From positions 1-64,000 of the forward strand of contig NZ_RQEV01000018.1 in the NCBI RefSeq assembly GCF_004771275.1: DNA of 64,000 bases, in the 5' to 3' direction. Each line of letters opens with the position of its first letter. Position 1 is the stretch's first letter. Source of the DNA: Leptospira fluminis. Lineage in GTDB: Bacteria; Spirochaetota; Leptospiria; Leptospirales; Leptospiraceae. Below are positions 45,815-54,288 of the stretch, piece after piece. The notes below the pieces were generated by a model. That model worked only from the letters and a program-made list of their open reading frames with translations, was not told the DNA's origin and did not search any database. The position numbers and the translations under genes are program-made.

Positions 45815-46447
45815 TCACCAACGTAATTTATTTTCCAGAGGAACGAAGGCCAGGACGATCCAGGAAACGGTCCCGATCGCGTGTGATAACAATAAATGAT
45901 AACCGCTCTGGTCCGTGCAAATGAACTTCAGCGTTAGGTTGGAAGCGGCGAACAAAAGGCTTAAAATAGTCAAGGACGCAATGTAGGGATTTGCGGGAGC
46001 GGTTTTGCGGACCCAAAACGCGGATGCTCCTCCGAAAATCAGCCCGAAGAGAGCCAGAAATGCCGGGCAAAATCCTATGTGTTCCGGGTGGGGAGTATTC
46101 CATTCCTGCATAAAATGGAAAGACACGTATCCTAACCAAAGAATCGGACCCAATAGGGTTAGAAGTAGAGGCCAATTCCGCTTTTCCTCCGGAAAAGAGG
46201 TCTTGGACAGTGCCAGAGTGGAAAGTAAGCCCCAACCCAGAATCAATACAGGTTCCGGCCACCAACCCGGAAAGGCGTTTCGAGCGGATAGGGAAGACAG
46301 AAAAAATCCTAGACCGACAGATAGGCCCAAAAGCAAAGCACCGGTAAAAAAAAGCTGACTTACCTTTAGAGGGCGCGAGCGTCTAAGATTCGCACCCAAG
46401 GAAAGAATCAGCTTTTCCGTCGGATCAGAATCAGAATAAGTGGGCAT
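45815..46447 (-). CDS. nrsF: NrsF-type membrane anti-sigma factor
   Basis: 210 residues with six hydrophobic helices, the DUF1109/NrsF layout: a short cytoplasmic N-terminus (SDPTEKLILSLGANLRRSRPLK) that would bind sigma, then helices. Two cysteines, Cys127 in HPEHIGFCPAFLAL and Cys177 in FICTDQSGYH, are predicted outside or at the membrane face, 50 residues apart. In Caulobacter NrsF two cysteines (131 and 181, as I recall) are needed for release of SigF by chromium or cadmium. Divergent from an ECF sigma gene, 125 bases away, which makes the assignment strong. Confidence 0.85.
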   Translation of the reverse strand: MPTYSDSDPTEKLILSLGANLRRSRPLKVSQLFFTGALLLGLSVGLGFFLSSLSARNAFPGWWPEPVLILGWGLLSTLALSKTSFPEEKRNWPLLLTLLGPILWLGYVSFHFMQEWNTPHPEHIGFCPAFLALFGLIFGGASAFWVRKTAPANPYIASLTILSLLFAASNLTLKFICTDQSGYHLLLSHAIGTVSWIVLAFVPLENKLRW

Positions 46448-46514
46448 CGTTCTTCCTTCCCTTTTTCGTTTTTCTATCTAAGAACAAGAAAGATTGGACA
46501 ATCCTTAAAATCCA

Positions 46515-46533
46515 GTCGAAATGTTCTTTCGAC
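46515..46533. promoter_or_regulatory. Inverted repeat between nrsF and sigF
   Basis: GTCGAAA-TGTTC-TTTCGAC, a perfect 7-bp inverted repeat with a 5-base spacer, 40 bases before the sigma gene. Symmetry suggests a dimeric regulator or paired CGAA elements of facing promoters. Confidence 0.45.
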
Positions 46534-46547
46534 CGCTCTTATTATCA

Positions 46548-46572
46548 TTCGTCGGGCGCGGTGTAAGGTTAC
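46548..46572 (-). promoter_or_regulatory. Candidate SigF-type promoter toward nrsF
   Basis: On the minus strand GTAACC (46572-46567) and CGAA (46551-46548) are 15 bases apart. The Caulobacter SigF consensus I recall is GTAACC-N16-CGAA, so this is one base short. It would transcribe nrsF from inside the gap, giving feedback by the sigma factor. Confidence 0.4.
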
Positions 46573-47160
46573 ATGACCGATACGGGTAAAATCTGGGAAA
46601 GTTTAGCGGCTCGAATGAAATCGGCTCAGGGAGGCGATTCCAGAGAGTACGAGCTACTTTTGCGCCAGGTCCGGGATATCTTACGCGCATTTTTGGCATC
46701 CAGAATTTCCCATGCGGAGGACAGGGAAGATCTCATCCAAGAGATTTTACTCGGTATCCATCGTGCAAAGGAAACGTATAGACCGGATCGACCTTTTGCT
46801 CCCTGGCTATTTTCCATAGCAAGATACAAAACCATCGATTACCTTCGTAAGTTAAAGAAACGCGACTTGCTGGTTCTCACGGAAATGGAAGATTTTGCGC
46901 AAGTAAAATCTTCGGAAAAAGAGGAGTCCTGGATGGAGGCGGACGGAATAGAAACCTGGCTTTCCGTCTTGGACGATAGGCAAAGAGAGATCTTAAAACT
47001 GGCTAAATTGGAAGGATACAGCGTGCGAGAAATTTCCGAAAAAACGGGACTTTCGGAATCGAACGTGAAAGTGATCGTGCACAGATCGGTTCAGAAAATC
47101 CGTAAAGTTTTTTCGGGAGAAAGACGGCCCCAAGCCGGACAGGAAACGTCCAACTTATAG
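46573..47160 (+). CDS. sigF: ECF sigma factor, SigF-like
   Basis: 195 residues. Region 2 (about 25-95): LRAFLASRISHAEDREDLIQEILLGIHRAKETYRPDRPFAPWLFSIARYKTIDYLRK, the pattern of SigF/ECF sigma factors that pair with NrsF. Region 4 (about 130-185): LDDRQREILKLAKLEGYSVREISEKTGLSESNVKVIVHRSVQKIRK. It redirects RNA polymerase when the membrane anti-sigma factor encoded divergently lets it go. Three bases separate its stop from the next gene, so it leads an operon of acyltransferase-like protein, clpS, clpA and ggt. Confidence 0.9.
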   Translation: MTDTGKIWESLAARMKSAQGGDSREYELLLRQVRDILRAFLASRISHAEDREDLIQEILLGIHRAKETYRPDRPFAPWLFSIARYKTIDYLRKLKKRDLLVLTEMEDFAQVKSSEKEESWMEADGIETWLSVLDDRQREILKLAKLEGYSVREISEKTGLSESNVKVIVHRSVQKIRKVFSGERRPQAGQETSNL

Positions 47161-47163
47161 GAC

Positions 47164-48336
47164 ATGCCCCTTTCGTTGAAAGCCAGATCCGTGGATTCTA
47201 TATGCTCCCTTTCTAAGGAGGAATGGGACAAGTTAAGCGATCCGAATAATCCTTTTTCGGACTACGATTTTTACGCCGGTTTGGAAAAAACTTCCTGCAT
47301 CGGAAGTAAGACCTCTTGGCATCCGAGATACGTACTCGCGACGGATTCTCACGGATTTCATTCCGCCTTTCCCTTCTTTCATAAATTCGATTCGTACGGA
47401 GAATATATTTTCGACCATGCCTGGGCGAATTTTTTCGCTCAAAACGGATTGTCCTATTATCCGAAAGGACTGGTCGCGTATCCCTTCACTCCCGTAACGG
47501 GGCGGAGAATCTTGCGTCGGGACGGCGTCTCTGTTCGCGAGGCGTTGGACGCACTTTTACCGGAAACGTTCCGCGCGGCGGAAGAGGCTGGCCTTTCCGG
47601 TATTCATTTTCTGTTTTTACTTGAGGAAGAAGCGCAGGAATTGTCGAAACGAGGGTTTGCTACGCGCATAACGCACCAGTATCATTGGCAGAATCGGAAT
47701 TACAACGACTTCGAGGATTTTTTGAAAGAATTCAAATCCAAAAAAAGGATGCAAATCCGGAAAGAAAGGGAGAACATCCGCGATGCCGGGATTTCCATCC
47801 GGGTTTTGGAAGGAGATTCCGTTACACAAGAGAATATGGAGCAGATGTATCGTTTTTATACCGATACGTATTCACGTAAATGGGGTTCGCCTTATCTGAA
47901 TTTGGCCTTTTTTCGGGAGGCTTGGAAGACGCTTCGGGATAAGATCGTATTGATCCTAGGAGAAAAAGAGGGAAGGATTCTGGGAGGAAGTCTCAATCTA
48001 AGAAAGGGGGATAAATTTTACGGAAGATATTGGGGTTCTTTCGAGCATATTCCGTTTTTGCACTTTGAATGCTGTTATTACTCTCCGATCGAATACTCCA
48101 TCCGGAATAGGATTCGAATCTTCGAAGCCGGCGCCCAAGGAGAGCAGAAATTCCTGAGAGGGTTTCCCGCGGTTCCCACTTACAGTTCTCATTTCATTTT
48201 CCATTCCGGAGCCAGAAATGCGATTGAACGTTTCCTAGAAACGGAAAGAATGCATATGCAGGAAATGATCGAAGAGACTAACGAGCATTCCCCTTTAAAG
48301 GAAGTCCCAGGTTTAGCGGATAGGGAAACGAGATGA
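47164..48336 (+). CDS. DUF482/peptidogalycan-type GNAT-fold protein
   Basis: 390 residues. It matches the COG3146/DUF482 family: an N-terminal half with NPFSDYDFYAGLEKTSCIGSKTSWHPRYVLA and HAWANFFAQNGLSYYPKGLVAYPFTPVTGRRIL, then HQYHWQNRNYNDFEDFLKEFKSKKRMQIRKERE and a C-terminal GNAT fold of FemAB/leucyl-phenylalanyl-transferase style (GGSLNLRKGDKFYGRYWGS...HFECCYYSPIEYSI). Members are predicted acyltransferases; neighbours clpS and clpA recall the N-degron pathway, and the fold resembles aminoacyl transferases. That link is inference. Stop overlaps clpS by 4 bases. Confidence 0.85.
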   Translation: MPLSLKARSVDSICSLSKEEWDKLSDPNNPFSDYDFYAGLEKTSCIGSKTSWHPRYVLATDSHGFHSAFPFFHKFDSYGEYIFDHAWANFFAQNGLSYYPKGLVAYPFTPVTGRRILRRDGVSVREALDALLPETFRAAEEAGLSGIHFLFLLEEEAQELSKRGFATRITHQYHWQNRNYNDFEDFLKEFKSKKRMQIRKERENIRDAGISIRVLEGDSVTQENMEQMYRFYTDTYSRKWGSPYLNLAFFREAWKTLRDKIVLILGEKEGRILGGSLNLRKGDKFYGRYWGSFEHIPFLHFECCYYSPIEYSIRNRIRIFEAGAQGEQKFLRGFPAVPTYSSHFIFHSGARNAIERFLETERMHMQEMIEETNEHSPLKEVPGLADRETR

Positions 48337-48668
48337 GCGAAGTATACCGTTTCGATACCGAAGAGCAAATCCTTACAAAGGAAAAATTGAAATTAAAAAG
48401 ACCGCCGAAGTTCAGGGTGGTGATCCTGAACGACGACTATACTCCTATGGAGTTCGTCATATGGATTTTGAGAGTGGTCTTTTATAGAACCGCCGCCGAA
48501 AGCGAGCGGATTATGCTTCAAGCGCATACTACCGGAAAAGCGTTGTGCGGAGTCTATTCCCACGACGTAGCTAAGACTAAAGTTTCAGAAACACATAAAC
48601 TTGCGGAACAAAACGGTCATCCCCTTCAATGTCGGATGGAAATCGAAGAGGGTGAGGAGGAACCATGA
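48333..48668 (+). CDS. clpS: ClpS adaptor of the ClpAP protease
   Basis: 111 residues. RVVILNDDYTPMEFVIWILRVVFYRTAAESERIMLQAHTTGKALCGVYSHDVAKTK carries the N-degron-binding pocket (NDDYTPM, with the Asp and the Met-Glu-Phe stretch) and the conserved HxxGxA. ClpS delivers proteins with destabilising N-terminal residues to ClpA. Overlaps both the upstream and the downstream gene by 4 bases (ATGA), as translationally coupled genes do. Confidence 0.95.
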   Translation: MSEVYRFDTEEQILTKEKLKLKRPPKFRVVILNDDYTPMEFVIWILRVVFYRTAAESERIMLQAHTTGKALCGVYSHDVAKTKVSETHKLAEQNGHPLQCRMEIEEGEEEP

Positions 48669-50917
48669 CTCTTTCCGAGGAACTAGAAAGATCCTTGAAT
48701 CAGGCCAGAATCGAAGCGGTAAAGCGCAGGAACGAGTACATCACTCTGGAGCATATCCTTTTGGCTCTGACCTACGATCCCGTGGGACAGGAGGTTCTAC
48801 TTGCCTGCGGCGCGAATCTGGAAACACTACGCAACGAATTGCGGGAATTTTTGGATACGGAGATGGAATCGATTCCGGATTCCTTCGGAGAGATGGAGCC
48901 GGAGTATACGATAGGAGCACAAAGGGTACTGCAATTAGCGGCTTTTCACGTGCAATCCACCCAAAAGAAAAAGTTGGACGGGGGCTACGTTCTGGCCTCC
49001 CTCTTTCGCGAGGATCAATCCCATGCGGTTTTCTTTTTAGCTAGACAGGATATTTCCAGATTCGATGTGGTCCGGTACATTTCCCACGGAATCCGCAAAG
49101 ACGGTAAGAAAGTAACTCCGGAAGGAACAACGGAGCCCACACCTTCCGAATCCGGGGATCCTTTAAAGGACTTCTGTGTGGACCTTACCGAAAAAGCCAG
49201 GATCGGAAAATTGGATCCTCTTGTTGGCCGTTCCGAAGAGATAGAGAGAACCGTCCATATCTTGGCTCGTCGCAGAAAGAATAACCCGATTTTCGTGGGG
49301 GATGCCGGGGTAGGAAAGACAGCGATCGTGGAAGGTTTGGCCTTGAACATTATGGCAGGGACCGTTCCCGATTCTTTGAAGCAGACCCGGATTTTCTCTT
49401 TGGATATGGGACTACTTTTGGCTGGTACGAAATTCAGAGGAGAATTCGAAGAACGTCTGAAAAACGTAGTGCAGGCGGTTGCGGCCGATCCGAACCGTGT
49501 CTTATTCGTGGATGAGATCCATACGATCATCGGAGCGGGAGCGGTTTCGGGAGGTTCCTTGGACGCTTCCAATCTGCTGAAGCCGGCTTTGGCAAACGGG
49601 GAATTGCGATGCATCGGAACCACCACCTACAAGGAATACAAGGCGATCTTCGAAAAGGACCATGCTCTTTCCAGGCGCTTCCAGAAGGTGGAGGTAAACG
49701 AACCGAGCGTAGAGGAAACGATCCGTATTTTAAAAGGACTCTTGCCTAAATACGAGGATTTTCACGCAGTAAAATATTCCTCTCAAGCGGTGGAAGAAGC
49801 GGCGAGGTTGGCGGATCGATATATCCTGGATCGGAAATTGCCGGACAAAGCCATCGATTTGATCGACGAGGCCGGAGCAAAAGTAAAGATACGTTCCTCC
49901 GCAAAGCATAAAACCGTCACTGTCAAGGATGTGGAAGATCTCGTTTCCAAAATCGCGAAGGTGCCGACCCGGACCGTAAAGGCGGACGATCGGGATAAAC
50001 TGAAGGAACTGGATGGCGAACTGAAAAAGAGGATCTACGGTCAGGATAAGGCCGTTACCGAAATCGTACAAGCCATCAGACTTTCTAGAAGCGGTTTATC
50101 GGAACCCGGGAAGCCGGTAGGGTCCTTCCTGTTCGCGGGACCTACGGGAGTAGGAAAAACCGAACTTTCCAAGCAGCTAGCCTCTAACTTGGGGATAGAG
50201 TTCCACCGTTTCGATATGAGCGAGTATATGGAAAAACATACCGTATCCCGTCTGATCGGATCCCCTCCGGGGTACGTAGGTTTCGAGCAAGGAGGACAAT
50301 TAACGGATGCCATTATTCGAACTCCTCATTGCGTTCTCCTGCTGGACGAAATCGAAAAGGCACACGAGGATATTTATAATATTCTTTTGCAGATCATGGA
50401 TCACGCCACTCTTACGGACAATAACGGTAGAAAGGCGGACTTCAAGCAGGTCATTCTGATCATGACGACGAATACCGGGGCGAGAGAGCGTGCCGCGAAT
50501 CCTCTCGGATTCGAAAATACCGCTTTGGCCGACAGGGGTCTCAAGGCGATAGAGAGACAGTTTTCGCCCGAATTCAGGAACCGTCTGACCGCTATTGTGG
50601 AATTCGAAGCCCTGGACGAATCCGTCGTTTCCAAAGTGGTTCGAAAGCAATTGGAACTTTTGGAAGAACGTCTGGAGGAAAAGAAAATCGTTCTCGAATA
50701 CGGAGAAGAGGTTTTAGTCTTCATAGCACGTAAAGCTTACGATCCTCTATTCGGCGCTCGACCGGTGCAAAGGTGGATCGATTCCAACGTTTCAAAAAGA
50801 CTCTCGGAGGAAATTCTTTTCGGAAAACTCCGTGCCGGAGGATCCGTCCGTTTAAGGGAGATCGAAGGAGAGTTGGAGTTGGATTTTTCGGAACCGGAAG
50901 GGCAGAACAAAGGATGA
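48665..50917 (+). CDS. clpA: ClpA AAA+ unfoldase of ClpAP
   Basis: 750 residues, ClpA size. N-terminal Clp_N domain (SEELERSLNQARIEAVKRRNEYITLEHILLALTYDPVGQEVL). First AAA domain with GDAGVGKTAIVEGLAL and VLFVDEIHTIIGAGAVSGGSLDASNLLKPAL, second with GPTGVGKTELSKQLA and VLLLDEIEKAHEDIYNILLQIMD. No ClpB-type middle coiled coil. Unfolds substrates for ClpP; clpP is not in the window. The stop overlaps the next start. Confidence 0.95.
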   Translation: MTLSEELERSLNQARIEAVKRRNEYITLEHILLALTYDPVGQEVLLACGANLETLRNELREFLDTEMESIPDSFGEMEPEYTIGAQRVLQLAAFHVQSTQKKKLDGGYVLASLFREDQSHAVFFLARQDISRFDVVRYISHGIRKDGKKVTPEGTTEPTPSESGDPLKDFCVDLTEKARIGKLDPLVGRSEEIERTVHILARRRKNNPIFVGDAGVGKTAIVEGLALNIMAGTVPDSLKQTRIFSLDMGLLLAGTKFRGEFEERLKNVVQAVAADPNRVLFVDEIHTIIGAGAVSGGSLDASNLLKPALANGELRCIGTTTYKEYKAIFEKDHALSRRFQKVEVNEPSVEETIRILKGLLPKYEDFHAVKYSSQAVEEAARLADRYILDRKLPDKAIDLIDEAGAKVKIRSSAKHKTVTVKDVEDLVSKIAKVPTRTVKADDRDKLKELDGELKKRIYGQDKAVTEIVQAIRLSRSGLSEPGKPVGSFLFAGPTGVGKTELSKQLASNLGIEFHRFDMSEYMEKHTVSRLIGSPPGYVGFEQGGQLTDAIIRTPHCVLLLDEIEKAHEDIYNILLQIMDHATLTDNNGRKADFKQVILIMTTNTGARERAANPLGFENTALADRGLKAIERQFSPEFRNRLTAIVEFEALDESVVSKVVRKQLELLEERLEEKKIVLEYGEEVLVFIARKAYDPLFGARPVQRWIDSNVSKRLSEEILFGKLRAGGSVRLREIEGELELDFSEPEGQNKG

Positions 50918-52683
50918 TGATATTTCAAATAAGAAGCTTTCTTCCTAGGGGTCGGATTCTCCTCGTTTTTCTTTTCCTATTCTTCTCGAATTCTTTCTGC
51001 AAAGGAAACGGACTCTTTCTGGAGGGAAAACGCGTTTCGGGAGAAGGGCTTGTTTTCCCCAAATCAGGAACTCCTCCGGAGAGATTGTCCGCGGAATCCG
51101 AGAATATCATGATTTCCACCGATTCGGAGGAGGCTTCCCGAACAGGTTTGGAAATTCACCGATTGGGAGGTAACGCGGTGGACGTTGCGGTTGCGGCTTC
51201 CTTCGTTATTTCGGTGACTCGTCCCCAATCCACAGGAATCGGAGGAGGAGGTTTCCTTCTGCTTCATAGTTCCAAAGAAAAAAAAACATACGCCTTCGAT
51301 TTTAGAGAAAGGGCTCCCGCGGCCGCATCCCGCGATATGTACCGGAATCGACCTAAAGAGGACTCTCTATTAGGATACAAGTCCGTAGGTGTTCCGGGAA
51401 CCGTGGCTGGACTCGTTCTGGTTCAGAAGAAGTTCGGCAAATTATCCTTAAAGCAGGTGATGGAGCCGTCCATTCGTTATGCGGAAAAAGGATTTGCGGT
51501 TTATCCCGATCTTAGGGAGTCCATTCTGGAATCATCGAACGATATGAGTCCTGCGATGCGGGATATTTTTTTACCCGGGGGAAAAGCGCCGGAGGTCGGA
51601 GGAATCCTAGTACAAAAGGATCTGGCTAAGACCTTAAGGATCATTTCCGATACCGAGGGGAAGGAGTTCTATAAAGGAAAGATCGCCCTTGCATTGGGAA
51701 AGCTGATGAAAGAAAGGGGAGGAACGGTCTCCGAGTCCGATTTAGGCAATTATCGAGTCCGGGAGGGAGCACCCTTGGAAATTCTCTACAGAGGATATTC
51801 CGTTCGAACGATGTTTCCTCCTTCTTCCGGAGTGCACATGCTCACTATGTTGAGGATGCTGGAGACTCGAAAGTTGACGGACATGTACCGATCTTCCAAA
51901 GCGGAATACTATCATTTTCTTGCGGAGGTGATGCGTAGGGGATATTCGGACCGGGCCGTTCTCGGAGGGGATCCGGATTATACGAATGTCCCGATCGAAA
52001 ACCTCTTGTCTCCGGCTTACGCGCTGGCCAAGATCGCGGATTTTAAACCTATGATGGCGACACCGAGTTCCGACTACCTGGGAAGATTGAATCTAAGGGA
52101 GGAATCCCATGAAACCACTCATATTTCCGTCATGGACGCCCAAGGAAACGCGGTCTCCACGACCCAGTCCGTAAATTACAGATTCGGAGCGGCCGTGATT
52201 TTGGACGGTTACGGTTTCGTACTGAACGATACCATGGACGATTTCAGTCGTTCCCCGGGGGAACCGAACGTTTACGGATTGATCGGAGCCGAAGCGAATT
52301 CGATTCGAGCGGGAAAAACTCCTTTGAGTTCCATGTCTCCGACCATCGTGCTTAAGGACGGAGAGACCTTTTTAGTTACCGGCGCCCCCGGCGGATCTTA
52401 TATCGTCAATGCGGTACTTCAATCCTTATTGTTTAACCTGGATTTTAAACTGACCCTGTACGAATCCGTTGCCAGGGGGAGGATCCATCACCAATTTTTT
52501 CCGGATGCCTTATATATGGAAGGAGCGGCAATGGACACCGCCGTCTCTAATCAACTTAAGGCAAAACGGCATGAATTGAGGGTGGGTCCGAATTTCGCTA
52601 AATTGTTTTCCGTCAAGAAGGAGAACGGAAAACTCTACGGAGCCGCGGATCCCAGGGGAGACGGAATTCCGATGGGAGAATGA
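50914..52683 (+). CDS. ggt: Gamma-glutamyltransferase
   Basis: 589 residues from the ATG at 50914 that overlaps the clpA stop; an upstream frame inside clpA is not used. A signal sequence ends near Cys29 (SNSFC), a possible lipoprotein. Heavy-subunit motifs ETGLEIHRLGGNAVDVAVAASFVISVTRPQSTGIGGGGFLL, autoprocessing nucleophile Thr in HETTHISVMDAQGNAVSTTQSVN, and light-subunit GAPGGSYIVNAVLQ are intact. In the periplasm it hydrolyses glutathione or transfers its glutamyl group. The next gene makes glutathione. No terminator separates the two; the gap is 63 bases. Confidence 0.93.
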   Translation: MMIFQIRSFLPRGRILLVFLFLFFSNSFCKGNGLFLEGKRVSGEGLVFPKSGTPPERLSAESENIMISTDSEEASRTGLEIHRLGGNAVDVAVAASFVISVTRPQSTGIGGGGFLLLHSSKEKKTYAFDFRERAPAAASRDMYRNRPKEDSLLGYKSVGVPGTVAGLVLVQKKFGKLSLKQVMEPSIRYAEKGFAVYPDLRESILESSNDMSPAMRDIFLPGGKAPEVGGILVQKDLAKTLRIISDTEGKEFYKGKIALALGKLMKERGGTVSESDLGNYRVREGAPLEILYRGYSVRTMFPPSSGVHMLTMLRMLETRKLTDMYRSSKAEYYHFLAEVMRRGYSDRAVLGGDPDYTNVPIENLLSPAYALAKIADFKPMMATPSSDYLGRLNLREESHETTHISVMDAQGNAVSTTQSVNYRFGAAVILDGYGFVLNDTMDDFSRSPGEPNVYGLIGAEANSIRAGKTPLSSMSPTIVLKDGETFLVTGAPGGSYIVNAVLQSLLFNLDFKLTLYESVARGRIHHQFFPDALYMEGAAMDTAVSNQLKAKRHELRVGPNFAKLFSVKKENGKLYGAADPRGDGIPMGE

Positions 52684-52746
52684 GGAATTCGGAGCTAACT
52701 TTAAGAGTCCGGAACGGTCTAAGAAAAAAACGATTGGAATCAATGA

Positions 52747-54288
52747 ATGAAACGTAGTGTAGCCAGCTTAGTATGCCCAAATTTGAGACACGCGGTCAAA
52801 GCGAAGCACGGATTGGAAAAGGAGAGTATGCGGATCTTTTCCGACGGAAAGATCGCGACCACTTCCCATCCTAAAACTTTGGGCTCCAGTCTTACGAATC
52901 ATTATATTAAGACGGATTTTTCCGAACCGCAATTGGAATTCGCGACGAACGCCAGACCTAGAATAGAAGCGATCGTAAGAGAATTACAGGATCTGCATAT
53001 TTTTACTTCCCGCCACCTACAGGGGGAATGGATTTGGCCGTTCAGTATGCCTCCCGTTTTGCCTAAGGAGGAGAAGGACATCCCCTTGGGGAAATACGGC
53101 TCCTCTTTTTCCGGAGAATGGAAGACGCTTTACCGGAACGGACTCGGACTTCGTTACGGAAGAAGAATGCAGACGATCTCAGGCGTGCATTATAATTTTT
53201 CCTTTTCCAATCTGTTCTTAAAACAGATTTTCGAAAAAGAGATCTCCAAGTTCGACAAAGAAGAGATTTCGGAAATGTATCTTTCCGTCACTAGGAACTT
53301 CTTTCGGAAAGTCCCTTTTGTGTTGTATCTTACCGGAGCGACGCCCGCCTTCGACGAGACTTTTCTACCTGTTCGATTCGATTTTCAGTTTACCAAACAT
53401 AAATCCCATACTCTCTTTGCCCCTTACGCGACTTCGCTCAGAATGAGCGAGATCGGTTATACGAGCCAGGTGCAGGACGCTCTTCCTATAAATTATAATT
53501 CTTTAAAAGAGTATGTGGACGGAATGTGTTACGCGGTGAGTACGCCGTATCCTCCTTATGAATCCTTGGGCGGATCTCCGAATCAGTTGAACGCGAATTA
53601 TCTTCAGATCGAAAACGAATTCTATTCTCCCATTCGACCCAAGCAGATTCCGAAAAACCAGGAACGCCCGTTGGATGCTCTTAAAAACAGGGGAATCCAA
53701 TACATAGAGATCCGATGTCTGGACATAGAACCGGAATCTCCGACTGGAGTCAGTAAAAGCAGCCTGGCCTATATTCAAATGATTTTGTTGGATGGGATCC
53801 TGAGACCGAGTCCGCCCATTCTGGAACCGGAAAAAAAACGGATCCGTGAAAATACGAGGCGAGCGATTTGGGAAGGGAGGAAGCCCGGCCTTTCCATAGT
53901 AGGAGAGGAAGGAGCGGAAATCGATTTTACCCGAGCCGGAGCCGAATATACGGAATCCTTATTTCCTATCGCGGAAGAACTAGACCGGCATTCGGGAAGA
54001 ACGTTTTACCAGGATACTCTTTCCACCATGCTGGAAAAATGGAGAGACCCTGGGAAAACACCTTCCGGCCGCTTTTTGAAACGGCTTCTGGAAGAGGATT
54101 GGGAATTTCGTGATTTGGGGATCCACCTTGCTCGAGAGAATTTCCGCAACCAATCTCAGATGGAACTCACGCCGGGAAAATGGAATTCGTTCGAGAAGGA
54201 AGTACATAGATCCGTTGAAGAACTGGCGAAAATCGAAGAGACCGAAAAGGTGCGTAAGTTCCCGACTCCTAAAATATGCAACCATTGA
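52747..54288 (+). CDS. gshA: Glutamate--cysteine ligase
   Basis: 513 residues. First step of glutathione synthesis. The gamma-proteobacterial/GshAB-type ligase is recognised by GLEKESMRIFSDGKIATTSHPKTLGSSLTNHYIKTDFSEPQLEFAT (23-67), GEWIWPFSMPP, GRRMQTISGVHYNFSFS (Mg/glutamate site) and YIEIRCLDIEPESPTGVS. Length equals the free enzyme, but its stop lies 13 bases inside the next gene, in another frame. That partner corresponds to the C-terminal half of bifunctional GshAB (see the next entry). Confidence 0.93.
   Translation: MKRSVASLVCPNLRHAVKAKHGLEKESMRIFSDGKIATTSHPKTLGSSLTNHYIKTDFSEPQLEFATNARPRIEAIVRELQDLHIFTSRHLQGEWIWPFSMPPVLPKEEKDIPLGKYGSSFSGEWKTLYRNGLGLRYGRRMQTISGVHYNFSFSNLFLKQIFEKEISKFDKEEISEMYLSVTRNFFRKVPFVLYLTGATPAFDETFLPVRFDFQFTKHKSHTLFAPYATSLRMSEIGYTSQVQDALPINYNSLKEYVDGMCYAVSTPYPPYESLGGSPNQLNANYLQIENEFYSPIRPKQIPKNQERPLDALKNRGIQYIEIRCLDIEPESPTGVSKSSLAYIQMILLDGILRPSPPILEPEKKRIRENTRRAIWEGRKPGLSIVGEEGAEIDFTRAGAEYTESLFPIAEELDRHSGRTFYQDTLSTMLEKWRDPGKTPSGRFLKRLLEEDWEFRDLGIHLARENFRNQSQMELTPGKWNSFEKEVHRSVEELAKIEETEKVRKFPTPKICNH

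Noticed and set aside
50773..50913. Upstream extension of the ggt frame
   Set aside because: Lies wholly inside clpA; the ATG at 50914 starts a proper signal sequence.
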